NCBI GenBank assembly: GCA_024695145.1
Contig: JAILIS010000002.1
Coordinates: 1 to 64,000 of the forward strand
Source of the DNA: Lachnospiraceae bacterium
GTDB lineage: Bacteria > Bacillota > Clostridia > Lachnospirales > Lachnospiraceae
Direction of reading: 5' to 3'
DNA: 64,000 nt
A model generated the notes under the pieces. It was not told the origin of the DNA. It worked only from the letters and a program-made list of their open reading frames with translations, and ran no database searches. The translations under genes were made by a program, and so were the position numbers. Of this stretch, positions 6,990 to 14,334 are shown piece by piece; within the stretch, counting starts at the first letter, position 1; the number at the start of each line of letters is the position of its first letter.

Positions 6990-7031
6990 TAATATGCCGG
7001 TAGGGGGGCCCACGTAGTGGGAAGGAGGGAC

Positions 7032-7550
7032 ATGAGCTCAATATCTATCAGGAAGATCAGTATCACAAAGCTTTCCGCGGATGCCGTAGTCAATGCAGCC
7101 AATTCTTCTCTGCTCCAGGGCGGCGGTGTGTGCGGCTATATCTTTTCCGATGCCGGAGAAGAGCAGATGCGCTCTGCCTGCAACAGTATCGGACATTGCG
7201 ACGTGGGATCCGCTGTTATCACTCCCGGATTCAATCTTCCCGCAAAGTATGTAATCCACGCTGTCGGACCGCAGTACATCGACGGCAGTCACAACGAGCC
7301 GAAGCTCCTTTACAGCGCCTACAAGCAGTCACTTCTTCTTGCAATGGAAAACGGCATTCACTCGATAGGTTTTCCTCTGATATCTGCCGGGATCTTCGGA
7401 TATCCCGTTGAAAAGGCCTGGCGTAAGGCGATCCAGGCATGCCGTGATTTTATCGGACATAATCCCGACTATGATATCGATATAATATTTGCGGTGCTCG
7501 ATGACAAGATCAAAGCCATCGGTGAGGGCACACTCAAGGTTACGACATAA
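7032..7550 (+). CDS. Macro-domain protein (ADP-ribose-binding)
   Basis: A 172-aa single macro domain, a fold that binds ADP-ribose and often removes O-acetyl or protein-linked ADP-ribose. VVNAANSSLLQGGGVCGYIF (residues 20-39) carries the NAAN and GGGV elements, and FPLISAGIFGYP is the second ligand loop. AGGAGG lies 5 bp before the ATG at 7032; the GTG at 7017 is less likely. It begins 43 bp after the tRNA-Ala gene without an intervening terminator, so both may share a transcript. A short hairpin CCCAC-GTA-GTGGG (7009-7021) precedes the ribosome site. Confidence 0.92.
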   Translation: MSSISIRKISITKLSADAVVNAANSSLLQGGGVCGYIFSDAGEEQMRSACNSIGHCDVGSAVITPGFNLPAKYVIHAVGPQYIDGSHNEPKLLYSAYKQSLLLAMENGIHSIGFPLISAGIFGYPVEKAWRKAIQACRDFIGHNPDYDIDIIFAVLDDKIKAIGEGTLKVTT

Positions 7551-7555
7551 AACAA

Positions 7556-7587
7556 AAATCCCGACAGCCCATGCGGCGTCGGGATTT
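7556..7587. terminator. Bidirectional terminator
   Basis: A 10-bp perfect stem, AAATCCCGAC with GTCGGGATTT, and a 12-nt loop. It lies between the macro-domain stop and the stop of the convergent small gene, and can serve both strands. Confidence 0.85.
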
Positions 7588-7605
7588 ATCTTGATGATTT
7601 AATTT

Positions 7606-7830
7606 TCATACTCTGGTTTCGAAGAAGCAGCCCATCGTATCGAACTCTTCTTTTACCTCCTTTTCCAACAGATCTTTAAATGCCGATTTCTTCTTAGAGG
7701 ATTCTTCCTTCCTGCGGTCGCGGTTTCGACCCAGTCCCTTTTTGGACCTTACCGATGCAACTGCCGGAATGTCCGGTGCGATCTGCGGCGGGGGTAATAC
7801 ATATTCTGCTGCTGCATATATATTGAACAT
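7606..7830 (-). CDS. Small basic protein of unknown function
   Basis: A 74-aa protein with no family recognised. The N-terminus MFNIYAAAEYVLPPPQIAPD is aromatic and proline-rich; the middle is a very basic stretch (KKGLGRNRDRRKEESSKKKS) followed by a short amphipathic helix. No signal peptide is visible. AAGGAGGTGATCCT directly precedes the ATG at 7830, an excellent ribosome site, which supports a real gene. A terminator follows and no partner gene overlaps it. Confidence 0.65.
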   Translation of the reverse strand: MFNIYAAAEYVLPPPQIAPDIPAVASVRSKKGLGRNRDRRKEESSKKKSAFKDLLEKEVKEEFDTMGCFFETRV

Positions 7831-7921
7831 AGGATCACCTCCTTGTGACTTCATTCCTATCTTCCTTACATATATATTATCGGCAGATTATGTAAATTAG
7901 TTTAGTCATTTCGTGACGGTT

Positions 7922-8833
7922 TTAATTGGCAAGCTTCTTGAGTTCCTCAAGCATCACCTTGGCATCCTCATATGATGCAAACTGGCAGGTGCCGACTTTC
8001 TCGTGTCCGCCTCCGCCGTACTTGAGGCACAGGCTTCCGACATCGAGTGTTGCGGTCTTGTTGAGGATACTGTAGCCTATCGCACAGGCAAGACCTTCAC
8101 CGCCTTTACCGGGTGTCATCCAGACAGAGATGTTCTGATCGGGATACATGCTGTATATCATGAATCTGTTGCCGGTGTAGATCGTCTCCACCCCGCGAAG
8201 ATCCGTCACGATAAGGTTACCGAATATCTCGGTATTTTCAGTGACCATCTCCTTGAACTTCCTTGTCTGATCCTCATAAAGCTCTATCCTCTCGGCAACA
8301 TCCGGAAGGGCAAGTATCTCTTCAGTCGTATTCTTTGCACAGGCTACAAGGAGTTCTTCCATCAGTTGATAATTACTGATCCTGAAATTCCTGAATCTGC
8401 CGAGACCCGTTCTCGGATCCATCAAAAAGCCTACAAGGATCCAACCCTTCGGGTTTTGTATCTCATCTATCGTAAGATTCCCCGAATCAACCTTGTCCAC
8501 TGCTTCCATCAGGTCGTCAAACATGGGGAACTTCTCCTTGCCGCCGTAATAATCATATATGACTCTGGCGCAGCTCGGAGCGGAGCTGTCACACTTTCCC
8601 TTGTATCTTCCCTCAAGCTGGTTGCGCTCCTCCTCACTTGAATGATGATCGAACCACAGTCCGCAGCCTTCGGCAAAAGGAACATTTGCAAGACAGTCGT
8701 CTGATGTGATCTCCACCTTACCATCCTGAATATCCTTCGGATGTGCGAATTTCCAATGATCCACTATGCCGGCCTCCAACAGGAGTGCTCCGCATGCCAG
8801 TCCGTCAAAATCAGATCTTGTCACTAATCTCAT
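7922..8833 (-). CDS. DHH-family phosphoesterase (exopolyphosphatase-like)
   Basis: A 303-aa cytosolic enzyme of the DHH superfamily, whose members cleave polyphosphate, short RNA or cyclic dinucleotide products. The N-terminal metal motif is RSDFDGLACGALL, the name-giving motif is WFDHHSSEEE near residue 61, and the C-terminal DHHA1 substrate motif is GGGGHEKVGTC near residue 275. The ATG has AAGGAG upstream and overlaps the end of the sensor-GGDEF gene by 23 bp. Coupling to a diguanylate cyclase makes a role in nucleotide turnover tempting, but the substrate cannot be read from sequence. Confidence 0.87.
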   Translation of the reverse strand: MRLVTRSDFDGLACGALLLEAGIVDHWKFAHPKDIQDGKVEITSDDCLANVPFAEGCGLWFDHHSSEEERNQLEGRYKGKCDSSAPSCARVIYDYYGGKEKFPMFDDLMEAVDKVDSGNLTIDEIQNPKGWILVGFLMDPRTGLGRFRNFRISNYQLMEELLVACAKNTTEEILALPDVAERIELYEDQTRKFKEMVTENTEIFGNLIVTDLRGVETIYTGNRFMIYSMYPDQNISVWMTPGKGGEGLACAIGYSILNKTATLDVGSLCLKYGGGGHEKVGTCQFASYEDAKVMLEELKKLAN

Positions 8834-10739
8834 AGCCTTTCTCCTTCATCCTCATTTTGTGTTCATACATTGCAGAATCTGCTCTTGAAAAGACTTCTGC
8901 TACCTTATTGTCACTGCCACGTTCATATACACCGATGCCGCCCGCTACCCAGACACGCTCTTCGGGAGGCGGATCGGTCCGTGCGATCTCAGCCATTTTT
9001 CTGTCGGCCTCATCCAACAGTTTTTCCCTGTTCTCGTAATCATCGCCGGTCAAAAGTATCGCAAACTCATCACCGCCGATACGGTACACGGGACTGTTAC
9101 GAAATACCCTGCATAAAAGCCTGCAGCAGTTGACGATATAAGCGTCTCCAGCTTCGTGCCCGTATTCGTCATTGATCGTTTTTAAGAAGTTTATGTCAAA
9201 TACACCTATCGCAAATTCGATACGGGCTCCCGATCGTATGATCGAGTTGAGCTCCGATTCTTTTGCCGCATATGCCTGCCGGTTTTTGACCTTGGTCAGG
9301 GCATCGGTTTCCGTAAGCTCCACAAGCTTCTTGTTTAGTATCCTCAGGCTGATGTTCTGCCGTACCTTTGATAATATGACATCTATTCGGGTTATGAACT
9401 CGTACAGATGATTTCCGTTTCCTATTATATCGACGTTATCGCCAAAGACCATGTATCCGTAATTCTTTGTGACCTCATGTATCGGCACGAACACAAATAC
9501 CCTGTTCCTTAAGGACGGATCGATGGACGGTATCAGCTTTCGCGATTCAAACTCCGGATCGCTTGTAATATTGCCGTTTTCCATTGAAAATACAGCATCC
9601 ATCACTCTGCTGTAACCGTGGGTACGGAATTTGGTATCCAGGTTTGTCAGCGATTTACGAAACGAAGGCTCAAGTATCAGATGGAACGTCTCTCCGATAA
9701 ACGACTTGTTTGACTTGAAGGCCCTGCGGAGATTCGTTTCGAACTCCTCATAACTCATGCCCTTCATGGCCTCACCTTCAATCATCGTAACATTACGTTC
9801 GAAGAGTGTGGTCATCATGCGGTCATAGAACACCCGCTTTCCATGCTCACGGCGAAGATAATCAAGATCTCTCAGACACGCACAGCCACAGCTTTCACTC
9901 GCGAACAGTTCGGATCCTATATATACTTCCTTGTTGCGTTTGTTGCCGTCGATGACATCCAGCAATATCCGCAGAGCGTAAGCACCGAGATCATCATATC
10001 TTTGGTCAACACTCGTTATGGACGGATTGAATATCTCGGCTGAGTAATCATTGTCATATCCGGTAACGATCGTATCGCTTGGGACTTCGTATCCTATCTC
10101 CTCAAGAGCCAGACATGTTGCGATCGCAAGAGTATCGTTTGCGCATATGATGGCATCAGGAAGCGGAACATTTCTGTCACCATACTTCTCATGCAGATAA
10201 TCAATCGTCAGTTTGGGTTCCCACATGGTGTAAAATACTTCAACTGCCGAGTCATCAAGACCGTGATCTCTCATGACCTCGCACAGTGTCTCATACCTCA
10301 TGTTGGAATCTTCATTATTCTCGTTTCCCGCGATGAATAACGGATTACAGACACCATGTTCCTCGATAACATGCGTGTACAGGGCTTTTGCCCCGTCATA
10401 ATTGTCAGAACCGACAAAATACGCATACTCATCTCTGCGTCCGGTTGATATTACCGGAATATGTGCTTCTTTACACCTTTTGATTATTTCGTCATAAACG
10501 CCTACATGATCTATGGCGTTTCCGAGGATCAGGACTCCGTCAAAATCCTCCATGAACGGCAGGTTGAATATGTTAAGTTCGCCGATTTTTAAAGATTCGC
10601 TTTCCACATAAAGGGGGTAGCATACAAATATATACAGGTCTACGTCAAGCCCCTGCATGCGCTTCACGACTCCTCTCGCGTAGTCATGCAGCAGGTCGAA
10701 GGCCCATCCACACGAAAAGAGTGCAATCTTCTTGGGCAT
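8811..10739 (-). CDS. LacI-type ligand-binding domain fused to GGDEF diguanylate cyclase
   Basis: A 642-aa soluble protein. Residues about 1-290 match the periplasmic-binding fold of LacI/GalR regulators (VVKRMQGLDVDLYIFVCYP, AIICANDTLAIA, VTGYDNDYSAEIFNPSITSV) but without the DNA-binding head. A Cys-rich linker and a helical middle region follow, and the C-terminal GGDEF domain has YRIGGDEFAILL near residue 550. The RxxD inhibitory site nine residues before GGDEF is absent. No membrane segment or signal is seen, so it likely senses a cytosolic sugar-like ligand and makes c-di-GMP. The start at 10739 has GAGGAG 9 bp upstream. Confidence 0.88.
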   Translation of the reverse strand: MPKKIALFSCGWAFDLLHDYARGVVKRMQGLDVDLYIFVCYPLYVESESLKIGELNIFNLPFMEDFDGVLILGNAIDHVGVYDEIIKRCKEAHIPVISTGRRDEYAYFVGSDNYDGAKALYTHVIEEHGVCNPLFIAGNENNEDSNMRYETLCEVMRDHGLDDSAVEVFYTMWEPKLTIDYLHEKYGDRNVPLPDAIICANDTLAIATCLALEEIGYEVPSDTIVTGYDNDYSAEIFNPSITSVDQRYDDLGAYALRILLDVIDGNKRNKEVYIGSELFASESCGCACLRDLDYLRREHGKRVFYDRMMTTLFERNVTMIEGEAMKGMSYEEFETNLRRAFKSNKSFIGETFHLILEPSFRKSLTNLDTKFRTHGYSRVMDAVFSMENGNITSDPEFESRKLIPSIDPSLRNRVFVFVPIHEVTKNYGYMVFGDNVDIIGNGNHLYEFITRIDVILSKVRQNISLRILNKKLVELTETDALTKVKNRQAYAAKESELNSIIRSGARIEFAIGVFDINFLKTINDEYGHEAGDAYIVNCCRLLCRVFRNSPVYRIGGDEFAILLTGDDYENREKLLDEADRKMAEIARTDPPPEERVWVAGGIGVYERGSDNKVAEVFSRADSAMYEHKMRMKEKGYEISDKI

Positions 10740-10784
10740 TCCGTTGTCTCCTCGTGACATAAATCTTACACTAACAGCGTTGGT

Positions 10785-10813
10785 ATTATAGCAGATTAGG
10801 GGGGCTGTATCAA
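10785..10813 (-). promoter_or_regulatory. Promoter of the sensor-GGDEF / DHH operon
   Basis: Minus strand TTGATA (10813-10808), 17 bp, TATAAT (10790-10785). It overlaps the end of the polyprenyl synthase gene. The start near 10778 gives a 39-nt leader. Confidence 0.75.
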
Positions 10814-11751
10814 GAAGACCGGGTGATGAGATACTCTATCAGATCTTTCAGAAATACTCCGCTTTTGCTGTTACTCCCGGGAAGGTTCTGCAGACGCATC
10901 ACGGCATTTTGCGACAGCCTGTTTACATCTTCTCTTGCCTTGTCGATCCCCTTCATGGAGACATAGGTCACCTTATTGTTTTTCTCGTCACTTCCGGTAG
11001 GTTTTCCGAGAACATCCTCGTCTCCCGTGATATCGAGTATGTCATCCATTATCTGGAAAGCAAGGCCCACATCCGATCCGACTTCTTCCAAAGTCTCGAT
11101 CTGTTCACGTGCTGCCCCCGCAAGAGTTGCACCGATCATCATTGAAGACTCTATCATGGCAGCGGTCTTGTGCTCATGGATATACATGATCGTGTCCATC
11201 GTCACTTCACCGGCAGGCTTGTCCTCCGTTTCAATATCGACGACCTGGCCGCCGATCATTCCGAAGATCCCGGCTTTGTCCGCAAGTATGCGAAGCGCTT
11301 TCATGATCCTGTATGACAGCTCAAGACTGCCTATCTCATCCAGTCCGTCCTGTTCAAGAATATCAAATGATCCCATGGCGGTCTCAAAAGCATAATTAAG
11401 CAGTCCGTCTCCCGCAAGTATTCCCATTGCCTCGCCGAACTTTGCAAAAGTGCTGAGCTTGCCGCGACGATACATATCATTGTCCATAGCGGGAAGATCG
11501 TCATGACACAGTGAGTAGGTGTGGATCATTTCAATGGCCGCCATGAACGGATTGATGATGCCCTCGACACAGCCGCCGAACATCTCACAGCTTTCCATCA
11601 TCAGCATGGGGCGCAGACGCTTTCCCCCTGCATGAATGCTGTAGTTCATTGCACAGATGACGTTTCGGGCCAATCCTTCTTCCGCCGGCAGATACTGATC
11701 TATCACGGAATCGATATAACGGGCTTTTTCGGCTATCAGATCTTCTATCAA
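10810..11751 (-). CDS. ispA: Polyprenyl (farnesyl-type) diphosphate synthase
   Basis: A 313-aa prenyltransferase that condenses IPP with allylic diphosphates. The first Asp-rich motif is DDLPAMDND near residue 89, preceded by GGKRLRP; the second is DDILDITGD near residue 225. Small residues before the first motif fit a short-chain (C15/C20) product. The start is TTG with AGAGGAG 8 bp upstream, overlapping the stop of the upstream gene (TTGA). It closes the overlapping set GGDEF, radical SAM, Cys-Ala tail protein, prenyl synthase; a functional link to those is not evident. Confidence 0.93.
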   Translation of the reverse strand: MIEDLIAEKARYIDSVIDQYLPAEEGLARNVICAMNYSIHAGGKRLRPMLMMESCEMFGGCVEGIINPFMAAIEMIHTYSLCHDDLPAMDNDMYRRGKLSTFAKFGEAMGILAGDGLLNYAFETAMGSFDILEQDGLDEIGSLELSYRIMKALRILADKAGIFGMIGGQVVDIETEDKPAGEVTMDTIMYIHEHKTAAMIESSMMIGATLAGAAREQIETLEEVGSDVGLAFQIMDDILDITGDEDVLGKPTGSDEKNNKVTYVSMKGIDKAREDVNRLSQNAVMRLQNLPGSNSKSGVFLKDLIEYLITRSS

Positions 11752-12965
11752 TCTGCTTTCTCCTCTTTGATGTCAAGAGCTTTTGCAAGCGCTGACAGTT
11801 TCAGATCCGTATTGTAAAAATCCTTGGTGGTACATCCGGCTCTTCCGCCGCCGGCACAGGCGCATGCACACGCACATGCACAGGAGCTGTGTGCACATGA
11901 ACTGTGACCGCCGCGTCCGCCGGAGCCGCTTGTTATTATCGGAGCATGGTAGTGCGGATTGGGAACCCTTACGGAGTTGACGCGAATGAAAACATTCGGC
12001 GAAGGACCGTACTGATATTCTCCGTTTTTGGAGAAAGACAGCGCCGCTTTTTCTTCCTTCTTAAGCTGTTCGTCGGTAATGGTCTCCTCACTTTTTACAA
12101 GTGATTTTCCGCAGTATTCACAGAATTTATTGCCTTCCTTGCGCGGCGCTCCGCAGCCCGGACAGGCGTCATAATATGTGACTTTTACTCTTGTCGTCTT
12201 GTTAATGGTCGGACTGTTGCCCTTAAATCCGCGGTTGAACAGATATCCGATGATAACGGGAAAAGCAATAAATCCGCCGGTAAAGAGCAGGCACATCAGA
12301 CTTCCTATAATTTCGGCTATCGTATCTCCTATCCCGCCACCGTCATTCACTTCCTCACTTTTGGACAGATCGAATGCAAACGCATCATTTGGATAGGTCA
12401 TGGTCACGGTAAAGCGCTCTCCCTTTCCGAGAGAAGTCTCCCAAACGTTATGATCGCCGTCTATCACGCATTCGGGTGTGAAGGCCACAGCCTTGTCATT
12501 CTTCCAGGCGATCATAAGCTTATCGACCTTTATGTCATCAAACCATCCGGGTGTGAAAGAATAGACCGTCTCTCCCTCCTTGAGCTTGTCGACCTGATAC
12601 ATATAGTCCTGAACAACCATAAAATCAGCACTGATAAGTTCGTCCTCATAGTACGGCCTGTCAAGATAGACCTCAACGTAATTGCCGGATCTGTTGATAT
12701 GATCCACCGAATCGCTCATGGGGTTCGTTGATATGACATGGCTGTTGGGCACACCGATCTTGAGCCACGTAACAGGCCCCAGATCACCGCTTGAATCCAG
12801 TACTTTCCATTCTATATGATAGTGAAGGTTTAATGTCGCATCATCATTGACCTCCACAAATATGCTGTACCTCTGTATCTCGTCGGTGTCAGCGGATACC
12901 GGGACCGCAAACATCATGATCCCGACAAAGAGGCTTATGATAAATCCCGTGATCTTATTTCTCAT
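11748..12965 (-). CDS. Membrane protein with zinc ribbon and Cys-Ala repeat tail (DUF2207-like), possible radical SAM substrate
   Basis: A 405-aa protein. Residues 1-26 are a signal peptide. About 27-215 is an exported beta-rich domain resembling the DUF2207 N-terminal region. One membrane segment lies near 222-245. Then comes a zinc ribbon CPGCG-x10-CEYCG, a linker, and near residue 354 a tail with seven Cys, including five alternating with Ala (HSSCAHSSCACACA...), then GGGRAGC and a helix. With signal peptide plus one membrane segment, the ribbon and the Cys tail face the cytosol. The ATG at 12965 has AAGGAG upstream and overlaps the radical SAM gene by 11 bp. Tail modification by that enzyme is inferred. 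Confidence 0.8.
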   Translation of the reverse strand: MRNKITGFIISLFVGIMMFAVPVSADTDEIQRYSIFVEVNDDATLNLHYHIEWKVLDSSGDLGPVTWLKIGVPNSHVISTNPMSDSVDHINRSGNYVEVYLDRPYYEDELISADFMVVQDYMYQVDKLKEGETVYSFTPGWFDDIKVDKLMIAWKNDKAVAFTPECVIDGDHNVWETSLGKGERFTVTMTYPNDAFAFDLSKSEEVNDGGGIGDTIAEIIGSLMCLLFTGGFIAFPVIIGYLFNRGFKGNSPTINKTTRVKVTYYDACPGCGAPRKEGNKFCEYCGKSLVKSEETITDEQLKKEEKAALSFSKNGEYQYGPSPNVFIRVNSVRVPNPHYHAPIITSGSGGRGGHSSCAHSSCACACACACAGGGRAGCTTKDFYNTDLKLSALAKALDIKEEKAD

Positions 12966-14334
12966 CCTGACTCCTTTTTGCAAGCGGACACAGCCCGGTC
13001 ATCATTGCGGAATAGTATCTTCTGTTCCCGCACTTGCCGCTGTTCCATATTTTCTCCCAGTCATCCGTAAGGAAGTTTCCGAGGTTTCCGTCAGTCAGCC
13101 AGCTCTGACAGGGCACAACATTGCCGCCCGGAGTGATCGCCATATTTGAAAGGCAAGCTCCGCACGTCGGTGTTGACAGACCGTTTTCGGCAAAGAAATC
13201 TTCCTCGATCCAGCCCGGTGAAGTAAAACTTATTTCCATGCCGTTTGCATATGCATAGTCAACCGCCTCTTTCAGGATCGATCTTATTTCTTCCTTTGTC
13301 AGCTGCAGACTCTCCGACTCGCTTCCGGATGCCTTGCCGGTCATGATCAGTCCCGAACACGTGACATATGTCACACCCTTTTCATGGAGGAATTCGAGCG
13401 TTTTGACATAGTCCCTGTTCTTCGTACAAAGCGGAGTATTGATCGAAAGATTGAGCCCGGCTTCAAGAGCGTTTTCGATACCCGAAAGAGTACTGTCATA
13501 CATCGGTGCTCCGACAAGAGCATTATGTACTTCGGGATCGTGGGAATAAAAAGTGATCTGCACACTGTCAAGCGATGCTTTGAACAGGTTCTCGCAGTAT
13601 TCCTTTGTAAGTTTGATGCCGTTGGTGTTCAGTCTTGTCACAAACCATCTCGCATGATTGATCAGATCGATCAGATCATCGCGCATTGTAGGCTCACCGC
13701 CGGTAAAAGTCACCTGCGGAATGCAAACTTTCCGGCACTTATCTATTATCTTCTTCCACTCTTCGGTGGACAGCTCCTCTTCTTCCGCCTGCTGCTGTCC
13801 TGCGGCATAACAGTGAACACAGTTCTGGTTGCAGTGCCACCTGTCGTCCTTGACCATGGCAGATACCATAAGATCCATCCTGTGCGGTGCTCTCATGTTT
13901 TCCGAATACTCGCCGATATTGATATACTCTATCTTCTCATCCGGTTTTTCGCCGTAGGCGATCTGTTTGAATGTGTTCATGATCCTGTAGATGTCTTTCT
14001 TCAGAACGAACTTCGGAATGAATCTGTATACGTTTCTTGCGGATATGAGCACACTGTCAACTATTTTGGCCGTATCTTCATCGGTTATGGGCCTTCCGTG
14101 ATATTCGTTGATGGCATCGATGAGCATGGATAAAATGACTGCCCATGAAACATTGATCGGAACGATATCCTGACCGTTTAATATCACTACACTTCCTGCA
14201 GGTTCCGGACCGTCATATTTCGGCGGCACCATATGGATACGTACAACGCCCGGTCCTTCAGGATTCAATGTCGTATGCTTAACCTCACACAGATTTTCCT
14301 TTATGTAATTGACGACACGTTTAGGATTCTTCAT
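12955..14334 (-). CDS. Radical SAM/SPASM enzyme, candidate peptide-modifying maturase
   Basis: A 459-aa protein. Residues about 28-125 look like a PqqD/RRE-type peptide-recognition region (VVILNGQDIVPINVSWAVIL, then helices). The radical SAM cluster is CNQNCVHC (Cys168, 172, 175) and GGEP is at 212-215. The C-terminal SPASM region has Cys391, 394, 409, 435 and 449 with the usual GGNVVPC pattern, enough for auxiliary iron-sulfur clusters. This order matches maturases that cross-link Cys or other side chains in peptides. It overlaps the upstream GGDEF gene by 14 bp and the downstream Cys-Ala protein by 11 bp. Family membership is clear; the substrate is inference. Confidence 0.9.
   Translation of the reverse strand: MKNPKRVVNYIKENLCEVKHTTLNPEGPGVVRIHMVPPKYDGPEPAGSVVILNGQDIVPINVSWAVILSMLIDAINEYHGRPITDEDTAKIVDSVLISARNVYRFIPKFVLKKDIYRIMNTFKQIAYGEKPDEKIEYINIGEYSENMRAPHRMDLMVSAMVKDDRWHCNQNCVHCYAAGQQQAEEEELSTEEWKKIIDKCRKVCIPQVTFTGGEPTMRDDLIDLINHARWFVTRLNTNGIKLTKEYCENLFKASLDSVQITFYSHDPEVHNALVGAPMYDSTLSGIENALEAGLNLSINTPLCTKNRDYVKTLEFLHEKGVTYVTCSGLIMTGKASGSESESLQLTKEEIRSILKEAVDYAYANGMEISFTSPGWIEEDFFAENGLSTPTCGACLSNMAITPGGNVVPCQSWLTDGNLGNFLTDDWEKIWNSGKCGNRRYYSAMMTGLCPLAKRSQDEK

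Noticed and set aside
6917..7031. tRNA gene considered as an integration site of a mobile element
   Set aside because: No integrase, no repeat of the tRNA end elsewhere in the window, and neighbouring genes look native.
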